Assembly: GCA_023150215.1 (NCBI GenBank)
Contig: JAKLLJ010000018.1
Span: 1 to 20,985 of the forward strand
Origin: Thauera sp.
GTDB lineage: Bacteria > Pseudomonadota > Gammaproteobacteria > Burkholderiales > Rhodocyclaceae
Length of the DNA: 20,985 nucleotides
Reading direction: 5' to 3'
Shown piece by piece: positions 7,401 through 14,827 of the stretch (positions are counted from its first letter, which is position 1; each line of letters begins with the position of its first letter). The position numbers and the translations under genes are program-made. The notes beneath the pieces were generated by a model. That model was given only the letters and a program-made list of their open reading frames with translations. It did no database searches and was not told the DNA's origin.

Positions 7401-10400
7401 TAGTCCGCGAACACCAGCGCCAGCAGGGCCTTGTAGAAGTGATGCAGGCACACCGCGGTGAGATGGTTCTCGCGCCGGTGCTCGGCGAGCATGCTGGCCT
7501 CGCGGTAGTGCTCGCCGTCGAGCGCGGTGGGCATCGCACTCAGCTCGCACAGCCGGGTCAGGGCCTGCAGCGCCATGTAGCTGTACTGCAGCGACTGCTT
7601 CTGTCCGGTCTGCTCGAGTTGGAGTAGTTGCCGGCGCATGTCGCGGGCGAGTGCACGGAGATCCTCGGCGAGCGGCACCGCATACTGGATCGCCGCCGCC
7701 AGGCTGTAGGCGGCGTACTCGAGGTCGCCGCAGGCGAGCGCCTCGGCGTGCGCCTCGTGCAGGCCGGCGAGGGCGCGCGGCAGCGGCTCGCGGTAATGGC
7801 GCACGTAGCAGTTGAACAGCGACAGGCTCTTGTGGCGACTGTGGCGCGAGGGGCGCGCGGCCTCGAGCGCCAGCGCCATGCTGCCCGCGCGGTAGCCTTC
7901 GTCGATCGCGCCGAGCACGCCGCACAGCACGCCGCCAAAGCCGGCGAGTGCCGGTGCGCTGGCGTCGGTGTGGCCGTGGCCTAGAGCGAGCTCGACCTGG
8001 CGCGCCATCACCAGCGGGCGCAGCGCCGAGCTCGAGAACTTGACGATGCCGAACAGGCCGCCGAGCAGGGTCTGGGCGGCGAGCACCTGCGCCTCGGATG
8101 CGATCGGCATCCCGATCAAGGCCTCGAGGTCGACGCTGCGGACCAGCAGTCGGGTGCGCAGCAGCTCGGCGGTGATGGTCCGGCGTGCCGGCGCTGCGGG
8201 CAGATCGACGCCCAGCATGCCCAGGGTGCGGCGTGCCAGTTCCAGACCCGCGGCGAAGCGGTTGTGGGCGACGTGGGCCTGGATGCGGATCTGCTGGCAG
8301 CGCACGCGATCGAGCGGGTCGTGCGCATGGCGCTCGGCGGTGTCGAGCAGGGCCTGCATGCGCGCGGTGTCGCCGCGGCTGTTGGCAGCGTCGGCAGCGG
8401 CCAGGTGCAGGTCGAGGGCGAGGCGGTGGTGCGCGCGCCAGGCGTCGGCGGGCAGCGCCTGCAGTCCGCTCTCGAGGTAGTCGAGGGCCGACTCGAAGGC
8501 TGCCGATTCGCGCGCGCGCAGGCCGGCGCAAAGGTTCAGCGTGGCAAGCGCGATGCGCTCGTCGGGGTCTGCGATCGCGCTGCGCGCGAGGTTCAGGTGG
8601 CCGGCGATCTCGAACACCCGGCGGTCGAGGGCGCCGGTCTCGAGGTTCTGGCGCAGCAGCCGGCCGACGCGCAGGTGAAGCTGCTCGCGGGCGTCGTCCG
8701 CGAGCAAGGAATACGCGGCCTGCTGCACACGGTCGTGGGCGAAGCGGTAGCGCCCGTGCTGGTCCGCGTCGTCGTCGGCGGCGCGGCAGCCGTCGTCGAG
8801 CGGCACGATCAGGCCTTCCCCGAGTGCCGGCAGCAGTTCGCGTGCGAGCTGGCGGGCGGGACGCTCGCCGACGATCGACAGGGTGTCGAGGTCGAAGGTG
8901 TTGCCGATGCACGCCGCCAGCGGCAGCACGCCGCGGGTGTGCGCGGGCAGGCGGCGCAGGCGGCCCACCATCAGCTCGACGACGTCGGCGCTGAGCGCGC
9001 GCGCGCGGATCGCCGCCTCGTCCCATTCCCAGCGCTGGCCGTGGAAGCGGATCAGGCCCTCCTCGTAGAGGGCGTTGAGGAACTGGCTGAGGAAGAAGGG
9101 ATTGCCCTGGGTCTTTTCGTGGCAGACCTCGGCGAGGCTGCTGCATTCGACTTCGCTGCAGCGCAAGGTGTCGGCAAGCAGCTGGCGCACGAGGAGGGCG
9201 TCGAGCGGTTGCAGCTGACGCTCGAGCGGGGTCAGCGGGCCGTCGCGCAGGCGCTCGAGGGTGCCCGCGAGCACGTGCGCGGGGGTGATCTCGTTGTGGC
9301 GGTAGCTGCCCACGAGGAGCAGGTGGGGCAGTCCGGCGCGCGCGGCGAGCGACTCGATGAGGCCGAGCGAGGCGGGATCCGCCCATTGCAGGTCGTCGAG
9401 AAAGAGGGTCAGTGGCCGGTTGCGGTCGCTGAGTGCATCGAGCAGGCGCGTGAACAGGTGCAGCCGGCCCTGCTCGTCGAAGCGCTGCTGCAGCGTCGGG
9501 GGGGGGGCGGCGTCGCCCACGATGAGGCCGAGTTCGGGCAGCAGCCGCAGCAGCGTGCCGAGGTAGCCACCGAGCTGAGCCTGCAGGCGCGCGGCGAGCG
9601 CGGCAAGGTGCTCGGCGGGCGCGGTCAGGTGCTGGCGGATCAGCTCGCGCAAGGCCTGCAGCAGCGCCGAGTGCGGCGGATTGCGCCGGTACTGGTCGAA
9701 CTTGCCGCTGGCGAAGCGGCCGTTGCGCTCGAGCACCGCGCGGCGCAGCTCGTGCACCAGGGTCGATTTGCCGACCCCGGTGTAGCCGCTGATCAGCACG
9801 ATCGCCTGTGCGCCGGCGGTGCAGGCTTCGACCTGGCCCTCGAGCTCGGCGAGCAGCGCGTCACGGCCGTACAGGCGCTGCGGGATCTGGAAGCGCGCGG
9901 AGACGTCGCGACTGGCGAGCGTGAACGCATCGTCGGCGCTGCCACCGCGCCGCTGCAGGCACTCGCGCAGGTCGTGCACGATGCCGTGGGCCGACTGGTA
10001 GCGCTCGGAGGCATCCTTGGCGAGCAGCTTGAGGACGACGGCCGAGACCGCCTCGGGCAGCAGACGGTTGATGTGGTGCGGCGGACGCGGTGCGTGGGCG
10101 ATGTGGCAGTGCACCAGCTCGAGCCCTTCACGCCCGGCGAAGGGTGGCTGGCCGGTGAGCAGCTCGTACAGCGTGGCGCCGAAGCTGTAGTAGTCGGTGC
10201 GGTAGTCGATCGCGCGGTTGATGCGCCCGCTCTGCTCGGGCGCGATGTAGGGCAGGCGGTGGCTGGCCAGCTGCGGCGTGTTCCAGCTCGCCTGCTCGCG
10301 CAGGAAGCGCGTGGCCATGCCGAAGTCGATCAGCAGCGGATCGCCAGTCGGGGTGACCAGGATGTGGTCCGGGTTGATCTGCTTGTGGATGACGCGCGCC

Positions 10401-10765
10401 TCGTGGAGGCGGCCGATGCGTTCGCAGACGCGGATCATCAGCGCCAGCCAGTCGTGCCATTCGCGGCTGCCGGGACGCATCGCCTGGCGCAGCGAATGCG
10501 CCTCGCGGTCGGTGAACAGCAGCGCGGAGCCGCGCTCGTGCTCGATGTGGTCGAGCACCCGCGGCACGCCGTCGAGGTCGAGCGCGGCGAGCAGCTCGAA
10601 CTCATGGCGCAGGCGCGCGGGTGCCTCCGCCGGGCAGCGCCTGCGGTCGAGCTGCTTGATGATCACCGGCGCATCGTGCCCCGCCAGCAGCACCCGGCTG
10701 ACCGTGCTGCAGCGGCCCTGGTAGAGGCGCTTGAGCAGGCGGTAGTGCAGGGTCGGCGTGTTCAT
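4451..10765 (-). CDS. Giant soluble hybrid sensor kinase (pseudokinase-AAA-GAF-PAS-HisKA-HATPase-REC-HPT)
   Basis: The 2104-residue protein has no obvious transmembrane segment. In order it contains a Ser/Thr-kinase-like domain (about 8-270), an AAA ATPase with Walker A GYTGVGKST (327-335) and Walker B FLDDLQWAD near 455, a long helical TPR-like region (about 640-1290), GAF (about 1305-1470), PAS (about 1478-1600), HisKA with His1627 in MSHEIRTPMN, HATPase with N box and DSGIGIAED, a receiver with Asp1915 in LLDIHLPD, and an HPT domain with His2046 in HQLAG. This makes a complete phosphorelay that probably ends on the response regulator encoded 19 nt upstream. The Ser/Thr kinase part looks inactive: the HRD Asp is Gln129 and the metal-binding Asn is His134, while DFG (147-149) remains. 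No strong ribosome site precedes the ATG. A run of ten G lies within the gene. Confidence 0.95.
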   Translation of the reverse strand: MNTPTLHYRLLKRLYQGRCSTVSRVLLAGHDAPVIIKQLDRRRCPAEAPARLRHEFELLAALDLDGVPRVLDHIEHERGSALLFTDREAHSLRQAMRPGSREWHDWLALMIRVCERIGRLHEARVIHKQINPDHILVTPTGDPLLIDFGMATRFLREQASWNTPQLASHRLPYIAPEQSGRINRAIDYRTDYYSFGATLYELLTGQPPFAGREGLELVHCHIAHAPRPPHHINRLLPEAVSAVVLKLLAKDASERYQSAHGIVHDLRECLQRRGGSADDAFTLASRDVSARFQIPQRLYGRDALLAELEGQVEACTAGAQAIVLISGYTGVGKSTLVHELRRAVLERNGRFASGKFDQYRRNPPHSALLQALRELIRQHLTAPAEHLAALAARLQAQLGGYLGTLLRLLPELGLIVGDAAPPPTLQQRFDEQGRLHLFTRLLDALSDRNRPLTLFLDDLQWADPASLGLIESLAARAGLPHLLLVGSYRHNEITPAHVLAGTLERLRDGPLTPLERQLQPLDALLVRQLLADTLRCSEVECSSLAEVCHEKTQGNPFFLSQFLNALYEEGLIRFHGQRWEWDEAAIRARALSADVVELMVGRLRRLPAHTRGVLPLAACIGNTFDLDTLSIVGERPARQLARELLPALGEGLIVPLDDGCRAADDDADQHGRYRFAHDRVQQAAYSLLADDAREQLHLRVGRLLRQNLETGALDRRVFEIAGHLNLARSAIADPDERIALATLNLCAGLRARESAAFESALDYLESGLQALPADAWRAHHRLALDLHLAAADAANSRGDTARMQALLDTAERHAHDPLDRVRCQQIRIQAHVAHNRFAAGLELARRTLGMLGVDLPAAPARRTITAELLRTRLLVRSVDLEALIGMPIASEAQVLAAQTLLGGLFGIVKFSSSALRPLVMARQVELALGHGHTDASAPALAGFGGVLCGVLGAIDEGYRAGSMALALEAARPSRHSRHKSLSLFNCYVRHYREPLPRALAGLHEAHAEALACGDLEYAAYSLAAAIQYAVPLAEDLRALARDMRRQLLQLEQTGQKQSLQYSYMALQALTRLCELSAMPTALDGEHYREASMLAEHRRENHLTAVCLHHFYKALLALVFADYPGALAECALGEAHLPYVGGTHTATWFRSLHALALLRTLPPPGAGRERALRKLRAIVREVRAMATHAPANHAHRVALIEAEHLRLHDRPGTAAAYDRAIALAESNGFWLDAALACEFAARFHLDAGARTVARAGFDDVCRRYERLGAHARIAHLQEQLEEYGLWARPAAADAHGGAQAAADESNQSFDIASVIKASQAISDEIVLERLLERLMQLALASAGAQRGALALRRDQRLYVEAIAGLEEASRLMCSLALESAAASVPVSVLNYVARTGEALVLGDATRQQMFAHDAYICAHAPHSLLCMPILYHGELTALLYLEHRQSRDIFDHQRLKTLQILAAQAAISIENAKLYLGLQQSEQAYRSLYENAIEGIFRVDPEGRFLSANPALVGLLGHAGADEFLAGITDVSTQCFVHAEDQRRFLGRLNMAEKVVGFETRWRRRDGSAIEVSISARRVLDDSGRLLYYEGSLTDIGERKAKERAELARERAEAASRAKSDFLAAMSHEIRTPMNGILGMAQLLARSVLEPGQREWVEAIGAAGKTLLAILDDVLDFSKIEAGQLVLDSAPFSPAEALAALRPILMSMTAQKGLALRFELDPALPAGVLGDRRALHQIVLNLAGNAVKFTQRGFVAVRASALAAAGERCRLRLEVADSGIGIAEDAQQRIFTEFTQADGSITRRFGGTGLGLAICLRLAELQGGRIGVRSRPGAGSVFWCELEYASAPAPCAAPPRPALTANSRGLRVLVVEDVELNRCIAGTLLEAEGHRVRFAADGYGALEAHEREDFDVVLLDIHLPDLDGMEVARRIRRHPEARKAGVRIIALTASVTTDEVRRYREAGMDAVVGKPFDFDALMRTLEDGSAPSSSASPAPVLLDTELLGTHFARLGKARMQPMLELLGSQGRTQLGTFAAAADPEHQRAHLHQLAGMAANFGLSAFAARCQALERSPHPTDLRVQAAGLQALLEDSLRALDEFRPLTSTT

Positions 10766-10784
10766 CGGGCGCGATGCGGTGGCG

Positions 10785-11513
10785 TCAGTCGAGCTCGCCG
10801 GCGAACAGGTAGCCGGCGCCGTGGGCGGTCAGGATCAGGCGTGGATCGGCGGGGTTGTCGTCGAGCTTGCGGCGCACGCGCCCGACCAGCACATCCACCG
10901 AGCGGTCGTTGGGTGTCCATTCGCGGTCGTGGATCGCGTCCATCAGCTGGTCGCGCGACAGCACCTGGCCGGCATGGGTGAGGAGCGCCATCAGCAGCTT
11001 GAATTCGCCCTGCGGCAGGCGCTCGAGCCGGCCATCGGGCGCCATGAGCTGGCGCTTGTGCGGGTTGAGCGTCCACCCTTCGAAACGGAAGCTTCCCTGG
11101 TCGGGCTCGCGCACCTCGGCCCCGGTGCACTGCGCCACCCGCCACAGCAGGTTCTTGGCGCGCACCAGCAGCTCGCGCGGGTTAAAGGGCTTGGTGACGT
11201 AGTCGTCGGCGCCGAGCTCGAGCCCGACGATGCGGTCGATGTCGTCGTCGCGCGCGGTGACCAGAATGATGCCGACGCGCGAGGCGGCGCGCAGCTCGCG
11301 GGTGAGCGTGAGCCCGTCCTTGCCGGGCAGCTTGATGTCGAGCAGCACGAGCGCGATGCGCTCCTGCTCGATGCGTTGCAGCAGGTCGTCGGCGTGCTCG
11401 CTCGCACTGACGCGGTAGCCTTCCTTCTCGAAATAGCCGACGAGCAGCGCGCGAGAGAGGGGGTCGTCCTCGACCACCATCACGTGCGCTGCGCTATGTG
11501 TCTCCTTCGACAT
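10785..11513 (-). CDS. TorR/OmpR-family response regulator
   Basis: The ATG at 11511-11513 is preceded by GGAGGAGGATCG, a strong ribosome site, giving 242 residues. The receiver domain has the acidic pair Glu15-Asp16, phosphoacceptor Asp59 in LLDIKLPG, Thr86 and Lys108 in VTKP. A linker leads to a C-terminal winged-helix domain (about 140-238) ending in HGAGYLF. The segment around VGIILVTAR, DRIVGLELGADDYVTKP and VKNLLWR-like AKNLLWR closely resembles TorR. The kinase gene follows 19 nt downstream in the same direction, so the two form one system. TorR itself recognises decameric direct repeats, and comparable arrays stand upstream of qhpA and the ALDH operon. It is therefore the best candidate regulator of both, though binding is not shown. 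Confidence 0.95.
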   Translation of the reverse strand: MSKETHSAAHVMVVEDDPLSRALLVGYFEKEGYRVSASEHADDLLQRIEQERIALVLLDIKLPGKDGLTLTRELRAASRVGIILVTARDDDIDRIVGLELGADDYVTKPFNPRELLVRAKNLLWRVAQCTGAEVREPDQGSFRFEGWTLNPHKRQLMAPDGRLERLPQGEFKLLMALLTHAGQVLSRDQLMDAIHDREWTPNDRSVDVLVGRVRRKLDDNPADPRLILTAHGAGYLFAGELD

Positions 11514-11612
11514 CGATCCTCCTCCGGGCGGGGTCGAACGTTCGCTTGTTGTGCGCGGATGATGGCCCGAATCACTGCCCCCGGCAATCGCGCAGCGGAC
11601 GGTCGCCGCACG

Positions 11613-11688
11613 CTGTTGCACAGCGGTTACATCCCTGCACAACTTGCTACATCCACCGCCAAGTTTGTTTACCGCCCGACCGTATGGT
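11613..11688 (+). promoter_or_regulatory. Predicted qhpA promoter with tandem ACA repeats
   Basis: Four repeat units with ACA at 11620-11622, 11629-11631, 11639-11641 and 11649-11651 (steps of 9, 10 and 10 bp) precede the promoter. From the last ACA, GTTTAC lies at offsets 16-21 (11667-11672) and TATGGT at offsets 32-37 (11683-11688), a plausible -10. These distances equal those of the ALDH-operon promoter. Viewed differently, TGCACA and TACATCC each occur twice at 19-20 bp spacing. Transcription would start near 11695, leaving a leader of about 90 nt. Confidence 0.65.
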
Positions 11689-11742
11689 GTCCGTCATGCC
11701 GTACTGGCGGATATTGGAGAGCGGTGCGGGCGGCCACGGGTG

Positions 11743-11756
11743 CCGGCCCGGGCCGG
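11743..11756. repeat. Perfect GC palindrome CCGGCCCGGGCCGG in the qhpA leader
   Basis: A 14-bp self-complementary sequence lies 28 bp before the qhpA start, within the predicted leader. As RNA it would need to open a small loop to fold, so it may be a protein site, a stabilising structure, or chance in a GC-rich genome. Confidence 0.4.
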
Positions 11757-11784
11757 GTGAGCAACGCAGCGAGGAGCGAGGGCC

Positions 11785-13377
11785 TTGAACAAGGAAAAAA
11801 GCATCACGTCGATCGTCGGGGCAGGACTGCTCGCACTGGCGGCTGCGGTCGGTGTGCCGGCGCCGGCCGCAGCCGCCGATGGCGCGGCGCTGCTGGCGGC
11901 GAACTGTCTGTCCTGTCACAGCGCGCTGGGCAGCACCATCTCCCGGGTGGAGGGGCAGCGCAAGAGCCCCGAAGGCTGGCAGATGACGATCACTCGCATG
12001 CAGGAGCAACACGGCGCGAAGATCTCGCCGCAGGACAAGCGCGCCCTGATCAAGTATCTCGCCGACACGCGCGGCCTGGCACCGACGGAGGCTGCGCCCT
12101 GGCGCTACCTGCTCGAACACGACAACAACCGCGTGGAGGCGCTCGATGACACCTACAAGGACATGTGCGCGCGCTGCCATTCGGGAGCCCGCTTTGCACT
12201 GCAGCGGCGCAGCGAGGGCGAGTGGTCGCTGCTGATGCACTCGCACATCGGGCTCAATCCGACCCTCGAGTTCCATTCGCTGGCGCGCGATCGCGCGTGG
12301 TTCCAGCATGCCGTGGGTGAAATCGCGCCCGCCCTTGCGCGCGATTTCGCTCTCGATGCGAAGGCGTGGACGGCCTGGCAGGCGGCGCCACGGGTCACGC
12401 TGGCGGGCAGCTGGCGGATCACCGGCTATCTGCCGGGCAAGGGCGAATTCGAAGGACGGATGACGGCGAGCGCCGCGGGCGAGGACCGCTTCGAGCTCCG
12501 GCTCGAGGGGCGCTACGCCGACGGTGGGGCGCTCGCGGGAAGCGGTGTCGCCACGGTCTATACCGGCTACGAATGGCGCGGCAGCGTCGACATCGACGGC
12601 GTGGCCCTGCGTCAGGTGCTGGCCGCCGATGCGCGCGCCACCACCATGAAGGGGCGCCAGCACCTGGCCGCCTCGCGCCGGGTCGGCGGCGAACTGGTCG
12701 CAGTGCGCGAGAGCGCGGCGCCGAGGCTGGTGGCGGTGATGCCCGGCCACCTGCGCAGGGGCGAGACCGCCGAGCTGACCCTGGTCGGCAGCGGCCTCGA
12801 CGGCGCGGTTTCGCTCGGCAGCGGCGTGCGCGTGCTGGAAGTGGTGGCGCGCAGCGCCGACCGCGTGGTCGTGCGTGCCCGTGCCGAGGGGGGCGACGGG
12901 CTGCGCGACGTGGCCGTCGGTGCGGCGCGTGGCAAGGGGCTGCTTGCTGTCTATGAACGTGTCGCGCGCGTCGACGTGGAGCCGGCGAATGCGATCGCCC
13001 GTGTCGGCGGGCCGGGCGATGCGCAGATGGAAAAGGTCGGCGTGGCCTACCGCGCGCTCGGCTGGGCGGCTGGCCGCGACGGCAAGGCGGGCACCGCCGA
13101 CGACCTGCGCCTGGGCTACCTGCCGGTGCAGTGGTCGATCGAGGCCGCCGACGAGGAAGCGGAAAAGGCGCGCGACCAGGACTTCGTCGGGCGCATCGGC
13201 GCCGATGGCGTGTTCGTCCCGGGTGATGCCGGGCCGAACCCGGCGCGGCCGAAGTCGCTCGGTAACACCGGGCGGGTGAAAGTGGTCGCCGCGGTGGGCG
13301 AGGCGGGCGAGCGCGTCGAGGGGCGGGGTAGTCTCGACGTCGCGGTGCCCGACTTCGTGCAGCGCGCGCTCGACTGA
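11785..13377 (+). CDS. qhpA: Quinohemoprotein amine dehydrogenase alpha subunit (diheme cytochrome c)
   Basis: The start is TTG at 11785, placed by GAGGAG upstream and by the basic MNKEKS start of a Sec signal peptide (cleavage likely near 30-31, AAA-ADG). The 530-residue protein has two c-type heme motifs, CLSCH at 41-45 and CARCH at 128-132, in the N-terminal cytochrome domain. Beta-rich domains follow over the rest of the chain, as in the four-domain alpha subunit of known QHNDH. In the enzyme, electrons from the CTQ quinone of the gamma subunit pass through these hemes to an external cupredoxin or cytochrome c in the periplasm. It is the first gene of the qhpADCB operon, with qhpD starting 16 nt after its stop. 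The repeat-bearing promoter upstream suggests control by the adjacent two-component system. Confidence 0.95.
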   Translation: MNKEKSITSIVGAGLLALAAAVGVPAPAAAADGAALLAANCLSCHSALGSTISRVEGQRKSPEGWQMTITRMQEQHGAKISPQDKRALIKYLADTRGLAPTEAAPWRYLLEHDNNRVEALDDTYKDMCARCHSGARFALQRRSEGEWSLLMHSHIGLNPTLEFHSLARDRAWFQHAVGEIAPALARDFALDAKAWTAWQAAPRVTLAGSWRITGYLPGKGEFEGRMTASAAGEDRFELRLEGRYADGGALAGSGVATVYTGYEWRGSVDIDGVALRQVLAADARATTMKGRQHLAASRRVGGELVAVRESAAPRLVAVMPGHLRRGETAELTLVGSGLDGAVSLGSGVRVLEVVARSADRVVVRARAEGGDGLRDVAVGAARGKGLLAVYERVARVDVEPANAIARVGGPGDAQMEKVGVAYRALGWAAGRDGKAGTADDLRLGYLPVQWSIEAADEEAEKARDQDFVGRIGADGVFVPGDAGPNPARPKSLGNTGRVKVVAAVGEAGERVEGRGSLDVAVPDFVQRALD

Positions 13378-13393
13378 AGCTGGGGCAATTCCG

Positions 13394-14827
13394 ATGACGA
13401 CCCTGACCCTGATCCGGCCCAACCTGCACCGTGTGGACAGCGCGGGCCGGCAGATGCTGTTCCATGTGCCGAGCAGCAGCCTGTTCGAGCTCGACGGCGC
13501 CGCGCGTGACGTGCTGGCCTTGTTCGACGAGCAGAACGCGCTCGAGGCCGCGAGCATCGTCGAGCGCCTCGGCAGCCGCCACGACGCGCTCGCCCTGCAC
13601 GAGACGGTCGACGAGCTGCGCCAGCTCCACGTGCTGGCCGAGTACGGCGAGGACGGCCGCCTCAACCCGCCTGCGGGCGAGGTGACGCGCTTTCCGCTCG
13701 ATACCCTGGTGCTCAACGTCAATACGGGCTGCAACCTGAGCTGCACCTATTGCTACAAGGAAGACCTCAGCTCGCCGGCCAAGGGCCTGCGCATGAGCCT
13801 GGAGACCGCGACCAAGGCGATCGAGATGATGCTCGCCGAGTCGCCGGGCAAGCCGAAATACACCATCGTCTTCTTTGGCGGCGAGCCCCTGTCGAATATG
13901 GGCCTGATCCGCGCGGTGGTCGACTTCGCCGAGCGCCGCTTCGCCGAGGCCGGCGCGCGCGTGGATTTCACCCTCACCACCAATGCCACCCTGCTCACTG
14001 CCGGGATCATCGACTGGCTCGACGCCCACCGGGTGGGTGTCACCGTGTCCATGGACGGGCCGCCCGCGGTGCATGACCGCAACCGGCGCAGCTTCGGCGG
14101 CGAGGGCACCTACGACGTGGTGCGGCGCAAGGTCGACCTCCTGCTGGCGCGCTATCGCGCGCGCCCGGTCGGCTGCCGCGTCACCCTCACCCGCGGCATC
14201 ACCGGCGTGGTGCCGATCTTCGAGCATCTGTACCACGAGGTCGGCTTCGCCGAGGTCGGCTTCGGCCCGGTGACCTCGGGCGACATCCAGGCCTTCAACC
14301 TCACCGCCGAGGAACTCGCCGAGGTGTTCGAGGGGCTGAAGGCACTCGGCCGGCGCTATCTCGACGCGGCGCTGCGCAACCGCAGCCTCGGTTTCGGCAA
14401 CCTGCACCAGCTCATGACCGACCTGCACGAGGGCAACAAGAAGAGCCTGCCCTGCGGCGCCGGGGTCGGGCTGCTCGCGGTCGATGGCAAGGGCGGGCTC
14501 AACCTCTGCCACCGTTTCACCGGCTCCGCGCTGCCGACCTTCGGCGACGTCGACGCGGGAATCGATCGCGCCCGTCTGGGTGCCTTCGTCGGGCGCCGGC
14601 TGGAGCGCAGCGGCACCGGCTGCGAGACCTGCCGCATCCGCAACCTCTGCTCCGGCGGCTGCTACCACGAGAGCTACGCGAAGTACGGCGACGCCGCGGC
14701 GCCTTCCTACCATTATTGCGAGCTGCTGCGCGACTGGATCGACTTCGGTATCGAGACCTACGCGCGCATCGTCACCGAGAACCCCGGCTTTTTCGCCGCA
14801 CACGTTTCCCCGCGGAGGACCGCATGA
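13394..14827 (+). CDS. qhpD: Radical SAM/SPASM maturase forming QhpC thioether cross-links
   Basis: QhpD makes intrapeptide thioether bonds between Cys and Asp/Glu side chains of the gamma subunit in the cytoplasm. The 477-residue protein has the radical SAM cluster motif Cys113-x3-Cys117-x2-Cys120 (CNLSCTYC), a GGEP motif at 162-165, and a SPASM-type C-terminus with Cys354, 372, 410, 413, 419, 423 and 442 for auxiliary Fe-S clusters. The first 90 residues resemble a PqqD-like peptide-recognition domain that would hold the QhpC leader. That assignment is from general appearance only. The start has a weak GGGG ribosome site. Its stop overlaps the qhpC start by 4 nt (ATGA), so maturase and substrate are translationally coupled. 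Confidence 0.95.
   Translation: MTTLTLIRPNLHRVDSAGRQMLFHVPSSSLFELDGAARDVLALFDEQNALEAASIVERLGSRHDALALHETVDELRQLHVLAEYGEDGRLNPPAGEVTRFPLDTLVLNVNTGCNLSCTYCYKEDLSSPAKGLRMSLETATKAIEMMLAESPGKPKYTIVFFGGEPLSNMGLIRAVVDFAERRFAEAGARVDFTLTTNATLLTAGIIDWLDAHRVGVTVSMDGPPAVHDRNRRSFGGEGTYDVVRRKVDLLLARYRARPVGCRVTLTRGITGVVPIFEHLYHEVGFAEVGFGPVTSGDIQAFNLTAEELAEVFEGLKALGRRYLDAALRNRSLGFGNLHQLMTDLHEGNKKSLPCGAGVGLLAVDGKGGLNLCHRFTGSALPTFGDVDAGIDRARLGAFVGRRLERSGTGCETCRIRNLCSGGCYHESYAKYGDAAAPSYHYCELLRDWIDFGIETYARIVTENPGFFAAHVSPRRTA

Larger units (their letters stand above)
11514..11784. promoter_or_regulatory. Divergent control region between the response regulator and qhpA
   Basis: This 271-bp gap serves the regulator-kinase operon on the minus strand and qhpA on the plus strand. 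It contains a palindrome CGAACGTTCG (11535-11544), a lone TTGTGCGCGG decamer (11549-11558) resembling the ALDH-operator repeats, the repeat-bearing qhpA promoter module, and a GC palindrome in the qhpA leader. The lone decamer lies near the regulator's own start and may allow autoregulation. That is inference. Confidence 0.6.

Noticed and set aside
6024..9386. A 1120-codon alternate frame inside the kinase gene
   Set aside because: Arginine- and proline-rich shadow translation in the same direction as the kinase gene, without motifs.
8264..10981. Very long open frame on the plus strand opposite the hybrid kinase
   Set aside because: It lies antisense to clear kinase, AAA and coupled domains, has no family motif, and is expected from strong third-position GC bias.
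11665..11688. Standard sigma-70 -35/-10 pair upstream of qhpA using TTGTTT and TATGGT
   Set aside because: The spacer would be only 12 bp. An activator-dependent promoter without a good -35 fits better.
12419..14803. Long minus-strand open frame across qhpA and qhpD
   Set aside because: It runs antisense to two recognised genes, has low-complexity Arg/Pro/Ala composition and no recognisable domain.
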